Assembly (NCBI RefSeq): GCF_005116655.2
Contig: NZ_CP050698.1
Coordinates: 310,001 to 374,000, forward strand
Source: Desulfosediminicola flagellatus
Lineage (GTDB): Bacteria > Desulfobacterota > Desulfobulbia > Desulfobulbales > Desulfocapsaceae
Length of the DNA stretch: 64,000 nt
Direction: 5' to 3'
In this document: positions 1 to 9,049 of the stretch, in pieces
Numbering within the stretch: the first letter of the stretch is position 1
Layout: every line of letters starts with the position of its first letter
The notes under the pieces: model-generated
Databases searched by the model: none
Told to the model about the DNA's origin: nothing
Seen by the model: the letters and a program-made list of their open reading frames with translations, nothing else
Translations under genes and position numbers: made by a program

Positions 1-281
1 TCCGCCTGGGTGGTGACGAGGTGGTAGTCCTCTGTCCTTCTACCAGGCTTGCCCAGGCAGATGAACTGGTTAAGCGTATACGGGCAGGAATGGAAACGCT
101 CATAGTACCATGTGCCAATGAAACCACTGGAGAGGTGACAGAAGAACGGGCATATATCAGCTTCGGCGCTGCCTGTTCAACCGAACATGGGCCTGAAGAA
201 GTAGTTGCCCTGGCAGATAAACGAATGTTTGACGCTAAGGAAAAGTGGTACAGGGAGGGAAATCGGGAGCGGTATAGGTAA
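1..281 (+). CDS. Diguanylate cyclase, GGDEF domain (C-terminal part)
   Basis: The gene enters from the left edge; the frame is open from base 3 and ends at the TAA closing at 281. The reading frame starts with Gly-Gly-Asp-Glu-Val (bases 9-23), the GGDEF active-site signature. It continues through the second half of the domain and ends with the typical 'ADKRMFDAKEKW' helix. GGDEF proteins make cyclic di-GMP from two GTP. The Phe-to-Val change in the last signature position occurs in active enzymes, so activity is plausible. The N-terminal sensor part lies outside the window. No RXXD inhibitory site can be judged because the upstream part is missing. Confidence 0.9.
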   Translation, partial: RLGGDEVVVLCPSTRLAQADELVKRIRAGMETLIVPCANETTGEVTEERAYISFGAACSTEHGPEEVVALADKRMFDAKEKWYREGNRERYR

Positions 282-321
282 TAGGCAGTCTCCTGCGAAC
301 TTCATAAAGCCAATACTGTGC

Positions 322-567
322 CTATTCGTCCTTATCAGTCTCCAGGGAATCAGAACCTTCAGAGGGTGAGTTCTTTTGGCCTCCGTCATTATCATAAAGC
401 TGTTTCCCTGCCAGCAGCAGAAGTCCCATAGCACAGAGCGGTGCGAAAAGCGGGATGAGACCAGATAATGGACTATCCGGAGCAAGGATATAGGGAGTAC
501 CGTATTTCAGCCCGCAATATGATCCAATTGCCAGGAAGACTGAGCCCCACCATGGAAAGCTGTTCAT
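322..567 (-). CDS. Small two-helix membrane protein, unknown function
   Basis: An 81-residue protein with two hydrophobic segments, roughly residues 5-27 and 35-54, and a polar acidic tail rich in Ser, Asp and Glu. Its start codon overlaps the stop codon of the HEAT-repeat gene by 4 bases (564-567), which indicates translational coupling, so the two probably form one operon transcribed leftwards. No family is recognised. The coupling suggests that it anchors or partners the HEAT protein at the membrane, but that is inference. Confidence 0.7.
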   Translation of the reverse strand: MNSFPWWGSVFLAIGSYCGLKYGTPYILAPDSPLSGLIPLFAPLCAMGLLLLAGKQLYDNDGGQKNSPSEGSDSLETDKDE

Positions 568-956
568 GAGTGTTCCTCCAGTACAAGTTCTACCATTTCC
601 TGCACCTGTGGACTGGGGTCTGAAGCCATCTGTTTGATGTGCGCAACAGCTTCATCAGTGCCGATAGTTCCTAAGATACCTATAGCCTCTCCACGGATAT
701 TGGCTGATTCAGCGTTGAGTAAGCGGAGTAGTGATGGAATAGCGAGAGGTACTTTTTCAGGTTGCAGCTTTTTTAACTCTTCAAACAATATTGCCACTCC
801 AACCCGTACTGCAAATCGTTCATCATCAAGGATTTCGCCGGTCCAGTCATAGTAGGCGGGATCTTTTCTAAACATAGTGATGATGTTTTCTACATGCCCC
901 ATCTCCAGGAAATCTGCAATCACCGTTTTGAGCTCTTTATCACTTACTTCTTTCAT
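564..956 (-). CDS. HEAT-repeat protein
   Basis: A 130-residue soluble helical protein. The second half shows a HEAT-like repeat: a helix ending in 'PSLLRLLNAES', then 'NIRGEAIGILGTIG', then 'AVAHIKQMASDPSPQVQE'. This alternation of paired helices with a conserved Asp/Pro turn is the hallmark of HEAT/PBS-lyase repeats, which are protein-interaction scaffolds. It is the first gene of a two-gene operon with the membrane protein downstream (4-base overlap). The IS4-family element lies 157 bases upstream, between this gene and whatever once preceded it. The partner is unknown. Confidence 0.75.
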   Translation of the reverse strand: MKEVSDKELKTVIADFLEMGHVENIITMFRKDPAYYDWTGEILDDERFAVRVGVAILFEELKKLQPEKVPLAIPSLLRLLNAESANIRGEAIGILGTIGTDEAVAHIKQMASDPSPQVQEMVELVLEEHS

Positions 957-1113
957 GTTTTACAGCCATTGTGTGGTGTTGTTTTTTAGTGAGTGTTACG
1001 GCCATTAATGTGCATCGTATTAAGGGAGTTGGCAAGGTAATTCAAGAAAATGTTGGAAATAACGTCAGGATGATGCGGTAGATTACTTTAGCTATTCCTT
1101 TGATATCTAGATT

Positions 1114-2438
1114 CACTAGTGTCCGGTTAAGTTTAAAATAATTTCAACTGGTTACGAGTGTCGGTATTGACAGGTTTGCAATCTCTTTCTGTAACTAGCT
1201 GATAAAGATCGATCTTTTCGAAAGCTGACACGCTTAAAATCTGTAAAATTGTGTAGAGGCTTTCTTCGAAGTTGAGCCGTTTTTTCATTATTGCTACGAT
1301 GACATAAACAGAGACTGCTATCCAGACCTGAGTTTTGACTGCGTTCTCCGAAGTTCCATAAAATCTTTTTATCCTCAAATGTTGTTTGATCCATTTGAAA
1401 AACAGCTCGACTTGCCATCGACTGCGATACAATTGTGCTATTGTTAATGCTGGCAAAGTAAAATTGTTGGTGAGAAACACGAGAATTTTTCCGGTCTTGG
1501 GGTCCCGGAATTTTACTCGACGCAAAGTGTCTGGGTAATGCTTGCCTGTATAGAAACCGGTTAACACAATTGTCTGATCGCAGCGAAGCCCCGTCTCTTT
1601 GTCGACGGGATGTGAGTAACGTCTTTGGAATTTCATGTTTGTTTTTGCACGGGTAACGAAAAATGCAGGGATCTGGTTGAAGGCATAAAGCCTTTCGAAG
1701 TCCAGATAACCTCGGTCCATTACGTAATATGCGCCAGCTTCCAAACGTAGAAGATCGAGGGTGTTGACATCGTGTAGCTTGCCGTCTGAAATGTGGATGA
1801 ACGTGGGAATGTTGCCTTTTAGGTCCAGCAGTGTGTGGAGTTTGACAGCGGCCTTGTTCTTTCGAAAAAGTGCCCAAGGAAACATTGACAGGCATAGATC
1901 GATCGTGGTTGCATCCAGAGCATATACTGTTTCGTTCAGCTCTTCGAGAAACGAGTCTTCCTTGTATAACTCTCTGGCTGTAGCAATCAGGCTTTGAGCG
2001 AATTCGGCATATATGCGCCAATCGCGTTTTTCGTTGGCTTCGGCAAGAGTTGACTTTGAAACTGTTCCACGGATTCCCATGTGATAGAGCTTTTTGTTTT
2101 GAGATCGTAAGCAGATTTCGATGTCGCGTAGACTTTCTCTGTGCGTAATCTGTGCGAAAGCCATGCATAAAAACTGATCCAGGCATGAGAAGGTTCTTAC
2201 TCTGAAATCGCCCTGGTATCTGGACACGCAACGGCGGAATGTTGGTAACGGCACGAAGTCCATAACTTGTTTGAAAATCAATTTTCCGGCAAACATCTGT
2301 GTACCCCCACAGGGTTTTGCCGAATATCCTCCTCTGAAAGGGATGTGATTTCAAGTCGATTATGGTCATATTGTTGCCGATTTACATTATATTCAAGAGG
2401 TTGTGATGTGCTTGGAAAAGTTTAACCGGACACTAGTG
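1114..2438 (-). mobile_element. IS4-family insertion sequence, complete
   Basis: A 1325-bp element carrying one transposase gene. It is bounded by perfect 17-bp terminal inverted repeats: CACTAGTGTCCGGTTAA at 1114-1130 and its reverse complement at 2422-2438. It is flanked by an exact 9-bp direct repeat, ATCTAGATT (1105-1113 and 2439-2447), which is the target-site duplication. The transposase frame is intact. Intact ends, gene and duplication together point to a recent and possibly active insertion. Duplications of about 9-12 bp are usual for the IS4 family. Confidence 0.93.
1133..2296 (-). CDS. IS4-family DDE transposase
   Basis: 387 residues, the normal length for this group. The N-terminus has the DUF4372-like helical DNA-binding region ('FKQVMDFVPLPTFRRCVSRY'). 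The catalytic core shows the first Asp in 'VYALDATTIDLCLSMF' and the second in 'YYVMDRGYLDF'. The third acidic residue lies in 'YRSRWQVELFFKWIK', which exactly fits the IS4 signature Y-x2-R-x3-E-x6-K. The stop lies close to the left inverted repeat, so the gene fills the element. No frameshift is seen, so the enzyme should be functional. It catalyses cut-and-paste transposition of its own element. Confidence 0.95.
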   Translation of the reverse strand: MFAGKLIFKQVMDFVPLPTFRRCVSRYQGDFRVRTFSCLDQFLCMAFAQITHRESLRDIEICLRSQNKKLYHMGIRGTVSKSTLAEANEKRDWRIYAEFAQSLIATARELYKEDSFLEELNETVYALDATTIDLCLSMFPWALFRKNKAAVKLHTLLDLKGNIPTFIHISDGKLHDVNTLDLLRLEAGAYYVMDRGYLDFERLYAFNQIPAFFVTRAKTNMKFQRRYSHPVDKETGLRCDQTIVLTGFYTGKHYPDTLRRVKFRDPKTGKILVFLTNNFTLPALTIAQLYRSRWQVELFFKWIKQHLRIKRFYGTSENAVKTQVWIAVSVYVIVAIMKKRLNFEESLYTILQILSVSAFEKIDLYQLVTERDCKPVNTDTRNQLKLF

Positions 2439-2576
2439 ATCTAGATTGTTGAATCAGCAGGCACTGGAAAGATTCGGGTTAGCAAGCAGTACCTGTGTTG
2501 GAATTTAGAAGGAAGCAGCCGACGAAATTACTGCTGTCAAATTTGGGATTTTACGAAAGCAGTTTGGATGGTTCTA

Positions 2577-2738
2577 TAGGAGCCAAACCGAGAATACACT
2601 TTTGCCCTGAATCTTCGTTGTTTGTGAAAATAATGCTCGTAGGTAAGCGATGACCGGGATGTCAGGTATATGGTTGAACATATTGTTTTAGAAATCCCTC
2701 GATTCTAAATACACTAACTGTTCTCGGACACCCTCCCA
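2577..2738. repeat. MITE-like element, copy A (162 bp)
   Basis: A non-coding stretch bounded by imperfect inverted repeats: TAGGAGCCAAACCGAGAAT at 2577-2595 and GTTCTCGGACACCCTCCCA at 2720-2738. It resembles a second element at 34761-34906 in its ends and in part of its interior; both carry AATGCTCG about 50 bases from the left end and a similar 'GAAAT-CCTC' stretch before the right end. The remaining DNA from the IS end to the next gene (2448-2576) shows no gene. The relation was found by eye; the copies are diverged. Confidence 0.5.
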
Positions 2739-2749
2739 GAGAACAGTTA
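2715..2749 (-). terminator. Hairpin after the 2778-3845 gene
   Basis: A perfect 11-bp stem, TAACTGTTCTC (2715-2725) pairing with GAGAACAGTTA (2739-2749), with a 13-base loop. It lies 29 bases beyond the stop of the minus-strand gene ending at 2778 and could end its transcript. No clear T-run follows on the minus strand, so it may be a structural part of the overlapping MITE-like end instead. Confidence 0.4.
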
Positions 2750-2777
2750 ATGCTTAGTCGTGGAATGATGAAATACG

Positions 2778-3845
2778 TTAAAAGTTAAAGATATTACGAA
2801 TTTTTTCTCTTTCGAGATTACCGAACTTGGCTTCAATGGTGAAATTAATACCGTATTGCGGCTCCCGATCATGTGATTCAGGGAAATTGACCTGTGGGGC
2901 AATTTCAAAAATCAGCCAATCCCGTAAGAAATTTTGCCGATAACGTAGACGCAAAGTGAGGTCAGAGAGTTTGTGAGAAGGTTCCGTATCAAAGGTGTTT
3001 GCCCATTCGTAGGAAATTGCCCGGTATTCTGAGATAAATTGATACAATTGGAAGGTGAGGTAATGATCTCTGCTATTTTCTATTTCGCGCCAGTACATTT
3101 CAGCTGAAGAACGTAATAGCCATTTTGCAGAAATATGCCTTTCAAGGTCAAAAGATATGTAGTTTTCCCATCCGTCGTCAGTGTAATATCTTACCCGTTC
3201 GACGAATCTGCTTTGCCATGGACCTAAGTCCTTATAATAACGGAATCTCAGCCCACCGTAGAGATAACTGAAAGATCCACCGAAGGTTGTAGAGATATTA
3301 TATTTTTCAGAGCTTTTTATGAAGTATTGGATTCCGGCTGCAAAACTCTCACGGAAACTGTCGTCGTTGCTTCTGGCTCCTTGAATGTTTGAACCGAGGT
3401 CATCCTCCGGGTCGTCTTTTGCAAAAAGGATAAGCTGGGCTTTGTTCGAGAGTCGTGGAAGGTCTATTCTCCACCTGATTGATGGACTGAAGTCAAAACC
3501 ATTTTCTTCGGTGTACTCTGTGGATATTCGAAGTTTAGCTATGCTTTGGTTTTCTTCTTCAGTGAATCTGCTGTCATCGAAAAAGTGGTCAAACCACTCC
3601 GCTGCATCAAGAAGCATTACTGATGCTTTTTTCTGTGTTGTGTCGAGTAATTCCTCATCATCATTCTCTTCTTCTGTGTTTAGTTCCTCCGCTTGTGAAG
3701 AGATGAGCTGATCTGCAGATTCGGTTTCTGCAGCATAGATCGATGAAGGACGCAGAAACGTAAGCAGTGCAGTTATAGAAAAAATAGAAAAAAGTATATA
3801 CACAATGGATAGTGTACGATTCTTCTCTTGAATACGCACTCTCAT
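2778..3845 (-). CDS. Predicted outer-membrane beta-barrel-type protein
   Basis: 355 residues. Residues 13-38 form a hydrophobic signal segment ending 'SSIYAAE', followed by an acidic low-complexity linker rich in Glu and Asp (about 40-70). The rest is made of alternating polar/hydrophobic strands dense in Tyr, Trp, Arg and Phe ('GLRFRYYKDLGPWQSRFVER', 'YQFISEYRAISYEWANTF'). The chain ends in Phe ('IRNIFNF'), the usual C-terminal signal for insertion into the outer membrane. The protein is therefore probably an outer-membrane barrel. No specific family is recognised. The gene is transcribed alone; a hairpin and the MITE-like repeat follow it. Confidence 0.65.
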   Translation of the reverse strand: MRVRIQEKNRTLSIVYILFSIFSITALLTFLRPSSIYAAETESADQLISSQAEELNTEEENDDEELLDTTQKKASVMLLDAAEWFDHFFDDSRFTEEENQSIAKLRISTEYTEENGFDFSPSIRWRIDLPRLSNKAQLILFAKDDPEDDLGSNIQGARSNDDSFRESFAAGIQYFIKSSEKYNISTTFGGSFSYLYGGLRFRYYKDLGPWQSRFVERVRYYTDDGWENYISFDLERHISAKWLLRSSAEMYWREIENSRDHYLTFQLYQFISEYRAISYEWANTFDTEPSHKLSDLTLRLRYRQNFLRDWLIFEIAPQVNFPESHDREPQYGINFTIEAKFGNLEREKIRNIFNF

Positions 3846-4257
3846 GCAGAGCCTCTAAATATAAGGGGAAGTCATTACCAGACGTTATATATAACAGTAT
3901 ATGGCACAAGCCTAACAATTTTCAAGGGCATGTCGCAGAATAACCTATGATTGTTGGTAGAATTATCCGAGGCTCTTGTAAAATTAGGCTTTCTGTCTGT
4001 TTTTCGATGTAGGTTACGTAACTATCCGAAAAAAATATGATAAAAAAAGGTATAGGTTATAAGTTGTTGAATATATGAGTTAAAAAAATGAATGGGCGAG
4101 TGGGGGGGCTGTTTTGGGGCAGGCAGGAAGAAATATTGAGGCTTGTGCATTCTAGAACGTTTTATATGGCAGTAACCGTTTAGTCACCCGATTCTTAGCA
4201 GGTAAAGGATGGTCTTGACGATGGTCCGGACTATTGGTCTCAGCGTAACTCTACGTT
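3846..4257. other. Intergenic, no gene seen
   Basis: About 410 bases, A+T-rich, between two minus-strand genes. I see no coding frame with a convincing start, no clear terminator with a T-run and no tRNA-like fold. The part next to 3845 should hold the promoter of the outer-membrane-type gene, but I cannot pick one with confidence. Confidence 0.4.
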
Positions 4258-5022
4258 TTACTTTTTGTCATACTCACCTGTATCCAGTGCGGAAATAATT
4301 TCGTAATATCTGCCGCTTGCTTTGAGGATTGCGAGTCCCTGATTGAAGAGCTCAATGAATCGAGAGTTTTCCTCCACATTTTTAGAGAGTATCAGATGGT
4401 ATTGGCGGAGTTGCAGGACTGTCGAAGAATGAGTGATTTTTACCCGATCTTTTAGGCTGAGCCTGGCACGTTGAAAATATTTTCCAACCTGGTTCACCTG
4501 TGGAATCGCATCTATTCTTTTGTGAAGAAGGCGCTGGTAGAGATTGTCATAATTGCCCGATCGATCGATTGTCAATATGCCTTCCTTCTCGGCTGCTTCA
4601 AGAGTTGGGTAAACCGTATGCAGCGTGGCGCCGATAGTTAAATTTTTCAGATCCTTGACCTCTTTCCATTTAAGCTTGCGTGATTTCAGATAGAAAAGGT
4701 ATTCAGGGTCGGAGATCACCACATCTGAGTAATAAAAATCCTTTTCTCTTTCCGGTGTCTTTACCCATATCAGGGTGCCGTGCCATATACCATCAACGGC
4801 AAGCTGATAAGCTCGTTTCCAGGGGAAAAAACCGTATTCAACATCTACGCCTACAGCTGCAAAAGCCTCTGTTACGATGTGCGATGCTGCACCGTTCTGC
4901 GGGAGTTTTGCGGAGAGGTATGGAGGCCACTCTCCGTTGGTCAGCCGTATCTGTTCATTGGCTCCTGCTACTGAATAGACTGTGAGGAAAAGAGCAATGA
5001 TTAGAGTAGGAAGTGATTTCAT
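4258..5022 (-). CDS. Periplasmic solute-binding protein (SBP_bac_3-like)
   Basis: 254 residues from the ATG at 5022, which begins a clean signal peptide ('MKSLPTLIIALFLTVYSVAGA'). A longer frame from 5091 would put 23 polar residues before it and is unlikely. The mature part starts 'IRLTNGEWPPYLS', typical of extracellular solute-binding proteins of the amino-acid/polyamine type. 'GFFPWKRAYQLAVDG' and 'DVVISDPEYLFY' belong to the lobe-hinge pattern. No transporter permease lies next to it, so it may work as a sensory or orphan binding protein. The ligand is not predictable. It is transcribed leftwards as a single gene. Confidence 0.8.
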   Translation of the reverse strand: MKSLPTLIIALFLTVYSVAGANEQIRLTNGEWPPYLSAKLPQNGAASHIVTEAFAAVGVDVEYGFFPWKRAYQLAVDGIWHGTLIWVKTPEREKDFYYSDVVISDPEYLFYLKSRKLKWKEVKDLKNLTIGATLHTVYPTLEAAEKEGILTIDRSGNYDNLYQRLLHKRIDAIPQVNQVGKYFQRARLSLKDRVKITHSSTVLQLRQYHLILSKNVEENSRFIELFNQGLAILKASGRYYEIISALDTGEYDKK

Positions 5023-5218
5023 CACTGATACCCCTTTATTGACGTGCTTGATGTGGGGAGTCGGAGGATCCTGGCACAAACCGGGAGACATCCCGTAACT
5101 GGCTGTTTCTGTGAAGCAGGTCGCCTTTTGATTCCAGGAGTAGGTCAGGAAAGTGCAGTTTCCTTAAAAACTCATAATACAATGATAGTTCCACAATGTA
5201 GTAAATGCAAAAAAGGAA

Positions 5219-7018
5219 CTACTGAAGCCTGCCATTTTGCAAATCCATTGCTACTAGAGAAGAGTAGTGACCCGCGAGTGCCATCAGTTCATCGTGGCTG
5301 CCCTGTTCGACAATCGAACCGCTGTCCATAACGATGATATGATCGGCTCTACGGATCGTTGAGAGGCGGTGAGCAATAATAAGTGAGGTGCGGTTACTGA
5401 AAATATCTTCAATTGCCGCTTCGAGAATGTTTTCAGATTCTGTATCAATGGCAGCGGTCGCCTCATCAAGTACCAGAATTTTTGGATCGCGGCAGAGAAC
5501 CCGGGCAAATGAGAGCAGCTGTTTTTCACCTGTTGAGAGTTCCTGGCCACCTTCGCCAATACGGGTGTCCAGTCCTTGCGGTAATAGGGCAACGAATCGC
5601 TGCATACCGGTTTTTTGAAGAATCTCTTCGACACTTTCCCTGCTTTTTCCTGTGTCCATAACAATATTAGTCAGCAGAGTATCCTGGAGTATCAGCACAT
5701 CCTGAAGAACAACTCCGACGATATTGCGGAGTTGATGCAGGCTGAAATCACCAATGGAAGTGTCATCGATGGTTATAGTTCCATGTTGCGGTTCGTAAAA
5801 ACGGAGCAAGAGATTAACCAGAGTTGTTTTTCCGGAGCCGGTTGTCCCGACAAGCGCCACAGTCTGACCATGCTTGATGCACAGATTGATGTTTCGAATA
5901 ACCGGGGTGCCAGGACTATAGCCGAATGTTACGTCAGTGAATTGTAAATCTCCCTGAATTGAGGGCACTACTGCCTGCCTGGTAGGATCTTCAATGGTGT
6001 TTTTTGTGTCGAGTAGTTGAAAAATCCGCTCAGCTGATGCCATTGCCGATTGAACAATAGAGTATTTCTGGCTGAGTTCACGAAGTGGTTGAAAAAAGAG
6101 ACGCATATACGAAATAAAGGCAACAAGTTCACCGATGGTCAGCCGTTGTTGAAGTATTTCTCCACCTCCGTACCAGAGAATGAGAGCCATGGCGGCAGAT
6201 CCCATAAATTCAGTAATCGGCATGAACATGCCAAATAGCTTAATCTGGGAAAGGGCTCTGTCCTGATATTCCAAACTCATTTCTTCAAAATCATCACGGG
6301 TTCGAGTGTGTCTCCCGAAGAGTTGCAGGATAGACATGCCTGAAAGTGATTCTGAGAGAAAAGAATTAATGCGTGCGAGTTGAGTTCGGATCGCCCTGAA
6401 TTTTTCGCGGGCGAGTCTGGCAAAAACAAACGTCAGGGTGAGTGAGATCGGCACAAAAAAAGACATGATCAGTGCCAGTCGCGGGTTCATGAGAAAAAGA
6501 GCAAAGAGGATACCTGCAATACGAAGAAGATCGTTAAACATCGTCACCATGACAGAGGTGAACATCTCATGCATGTTCTGGATGTCATTGGTCAGGCGGG
6601 TGACAAGTTTGCCAAGAGGATTGGTATTGAAGAAAGGCAGATCAAGCCGCAGCATATGGCGAAACAGATCCTGCCTGATTGAGTGCATAATTGATTGACC
6701 GATATATTCAAGCAACAGCACCTGTAAAAATGAAAGAAGAAAGACGGCTAGAACCATCAAAAGGTACCAGAAAGCTGTGTCGGCCAGTCCTGCAAAACGT
6801 TCATGAATTGCAAGAATATCACTGGTGATAAAACTGTCAATTCCGCGTTGCATCAACCATGGCTGAGCCAGAGTCGCACCTGTTAAAGCTAAAGAAAGGA
6901 AGACAGCAACTGAGAATGATCCCAGTCGATCATAGCTGTAACGGGCTATACGTCGCCAGAGACCGAGGTCACTAATAGATACAGTTTTTCCGCCTTCATC
7001 GTAGCCATAATTTCTCAT
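5219..7018 (-). CDS. mdlB: ABC exporter half-transporter, MdlB-like (catalytic NBD)
   Basis: 599 residues: six membrane helices (about 30-320) fused to a nucleotide-binding domain. Walker A is 'GTTGSGKTT' and Walker B is 'ILVLDEATAAID' with the catalytic Glu. The signature is the atypical 'LSTGEKQLL' instead of LSGGQ, as in MdlB-type subunits. The start overlaps the stop of the upstream exporter gene by 4 bases (7015-7018), so the two are co-translated and should form a heterodimer in the inner membrane. With the partner this builds one complete and one degenerate ATP site. The substrate is unknown; drug or lipid export is typical of the family. Confidence 0.88.
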   Translation of the reverse strand: MRNYGYDEGGKTVSISDLGLWRRIARYSYDRLGSFSVAVFLSLALTGATLAQPWLMQRGIDSFITSDILAIHERFAGLADTAFWYLLMVLAVFLLSFLQVLLLEYIGQSIMHSIRQDLFRHMLRLDLPFFNTNPLGKLVTRLTNDIQNMHEMFTSVMVTMFNDLLRIAGILFALFLMNPRLALIMSFFVPISLTLTFVFARLAREKFRAIRTQLARINSFLSESLSGMSILQLFGRHTRTRDDFEEMSLEYQDRALSQIKLFGMFMPITEFMGSAAMALILWYGGGEILQQRLTIGELVAFISYMRLFFQPLRELSQKYSIVQSAMASAERIFQLLDTKNTIEDPTRQAVVPSIQGDLQFTDVTFGYSPGTPVIRNINLCIKHGQTVALVGTTGSGKTTLVNLLLRFYEPQHGTITIDDTSIGDFSLHQLRNIVGVVLQDVLILQDTLLTNIVMDTGKSRESVEEILQKTGMQRFVALLPQGLDTRIGEGGQELSTGEKQLLSFARVLCRDPKILVLDEATAAIDTESENILEAAIEDIFSNRTSLIIAHRLSTIRRADHIIVMDSGSIVEQGSHDELMALAGHYSSLVAMDLQNGRLQ

Positions 7019-8814
7019 GAGATTGACACCTCGGCGGGATTCTGACGTATCTGTTTTTCAAACATCGTCTTATATAGCGGGCTTCCATCAAGGAGTTGCT
7101 CGTGGGTACCGTCATGGGCAACCCTGCCTTCTTCAAGAATGATAATTCTGTCTGTCATTGATAAAAGCTTGATGCGATTGGAGACAATGATCACGGTTTT
7201 GCCAGAAAGACGGTGTTGCAATCCTTGAAAAACTTCATGCTCGGTGGCGACATCGACTGCTGAGAGGCCATCATCAATAAGCAGTATAGGCTTATCGCAG
7301 AGAAGTGCGCGGGCGAGAGCAAGACGCTGGCGTTGCCCGCCTGAGAGTTTTACTCCGCGTTCGCCAATCATCGTCTCATAGCTGGCTGGAAATTCGAGGA
7401 TATCCTCATGTATCGCGGCATGTTGGGCGGCAGTTTCAATTTCATCCTTGCTTGCATCCGGTACGCCAAGGGCAATATTCGCGGCAATTGTATCCGAAAA
7501 AAGAATCGGCTCCTGTCCTACATAACCAATATGAGCATGGATATAGCTGACAGATAATGTGTTTACATCGTGATCATTTATATAGAGCAGGTCGTTATCA
7601 ACCGGATAAAGGCGGGCCAGTAACTTACAAAGAGTTGATTTGCCGCTGCCGGTACGGCCGGTAATGCCATGTATTCCAGGGCCGAGTTGAAGGCTGATTC
7701 CAGCAAGAGCAGGACGTTCAGCACCTGAATAGCTGAAGCTGAGGTTTTTAAGTTCAAATACAGGATTTTCAAGAGGAGACGTCGGCATTGTCTCAATTTG
7801 CGGCAGGGTCGACTTACAGTTCACCAGTGCAAAAATGCGGTTTAAGGAGGTAAGACCGCGCTGTACAAGATTTGCCACCCAGCCTATTGCCATCATTGGC
7901 CAGACAAGCATGTACAGATAGCTGATGAAGGCGACAAAATCACCGATGGTGATGCTGCCGGAAATGACAAGACGCCCGCCATACCAGAGAACCAGTAACA
8001 TACCAATGTTGCCGACCAGCGTTGCTATTGGAAACATCAAGCCCTGGAGAAAGGCTACCTGCAGGTTACTTTTGACGTATTTTTTACCAAGACTGTCAAA
8101 ACGACCGGTCTGAAATGTTTCTGTAGTATAGGCTTTAATAAGTCGGATCGATACCAGTGTTGAGCGTGCAAATTCAGTGAGTAGAGAAAACTGTTCCTGA
8201 ACGGTGGTAAACCGTTTATGCATTTTGGCGGACAGGATACGGGTGAAAATTGCAAGGAAAGGCATCGGTAAAAGTGCCAGTAGAGTGAGTTTCGCGTTTA
8301 TGTGGATCATAAATCCAATAGCTGCGGTCCCCATTACCAGCGCATCAACTGCTGCCACCATTCCCATTCCGCACGCCATCTGAACCGCATTCAGGTCGTT
8401 ACTCATATGGGCCATAAGATCGCCGGTGGTGTGTTTCTCAAAAAATGGGGCATCCATTTTCAGGATATGATTAAACATGCGATTTCGTACTGCTCGTTCA
8501 AGAAGTCGGGAGAAACCGATAATGAGATAGCGCCAGAAGAATCGTAAACAGGCAACAATGACAGCGAGAAAAACGATGAGGCCACCGAGTTTCAGCAGGC
8601 CCATTTGAGTGATTTGCTGCTCAGCGAGGCCGTCAACTCCATGTTTAACAACCCGGGGGATAATGAGCTGAATAAAATCTACACATAACAGCGCGATGAA
8701 TCCAATAACCAACCTTCCTCTGTGTTTACGGTAGGATGGAATCAACAACGTCAATAACTCGGCAATGCGTGCCTTTGCGGGTTGGGAAGCTGTTTGAGTT
8801 GATGTGTTTCGCAA
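7015..8814 (-). CDS. mdlA: ABC exporter half-transporter, MdlA-like (degenerate NBD)
   Basis: 599 residues with an N-terminal six-helix membrane domain and a C-terminal ATPase domain. Walker A is 'GRTGSGKST' and the signature is canonical 'LSGGQRQR'. Walker B reads 'ILLIDDGLSAVD', so Asp replaces the catalytic Glu. This is the pattern of the non-catalytic subunit in heterodimeric exporters such as MdlAB, BmrCD and TM287/288. It is the first gene of the pair and is 4 bases overlapped with the MdlB-like gene. It is divergent from ybbA, with a 235-base shared promoter region. The substrate is not predictable. Confidence 0.88.
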   Translation of the reverse strand: MRNTSTQTASQPAKARIAELLTLLIPSYRKHRGRLVIGFIALLCVDFIQLIIPRVVKHGVDGLAEQQITQMGLLKLGGLIVFLAVIVACLRFFWRYLIIGFSRLLERAVRNRMFNHILKMDAPFFEKHTTGDLMAHMSNDLNAVQMACGMGMVAAVDALVMGTAAIGFMIHINAKLTLLALLPMPFLAIFTRILSAKMHKRFTTVQEQFSLLTEFARSTLVSIRLIKAYTTETFQTGRFDSLGKKYVKSNLQVAFLQGLMFPIATLVGNIGMLLVLWYGGRLVISGSITIGDFVAFISYLYMLVWPMMAIGWVANLVQRGLTSLNRIFALVNCKSTLPQIETMPTSPLENPVFELKNLSFSYSGAERPALAGISLQLGPGIHGITGRTGSGKSTLCKLLARLYPVDNDLLYINDHDVNTLSVSYIHAHIGYVGQEPILFSDTIAANIALGVPDASKDEIETAAQHAAIHEDILEFPASYETMIGERGVKLSGGQRQRLALARALLCDKPILLIDDGLSAVDVATEHEVFQGLQHRLSGKTVIIVSNRIKLLSMTDRIIILEEGRVAHDGTHEQLLDGSPLYKTMFEKQIRQNPAEVSIS

Positions 8815-9049
8815 GGTGTGTTTGTTGTCGTTAAGTATTGAAATCCCGTTATGTAAAAGTATCAGGGCTGTTCACCTATTATCTCTTTTTGGTATAACAG
8901 ACAATGGTTCGAAACCCAAGATTGAAAAAACGGTAATGTTAGTGCGTAATTTTCAATTCCTTTTACAAATCCCAAGATATGATTAAGGTTCTTGGTACAT
9001 TGGATAAGTGATAAATTATATATTCTTATCAACAGGGTAGGGCTGTTCT

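Noticed and set aside
1152..2369. A 405-residue minus-strand frame within the insertion sequence.
   Set aside because: It is the shifted frame of the transposase gene; it contains no motif, while the 1133-2296 frame carries the complete DDE/YREK pattern.
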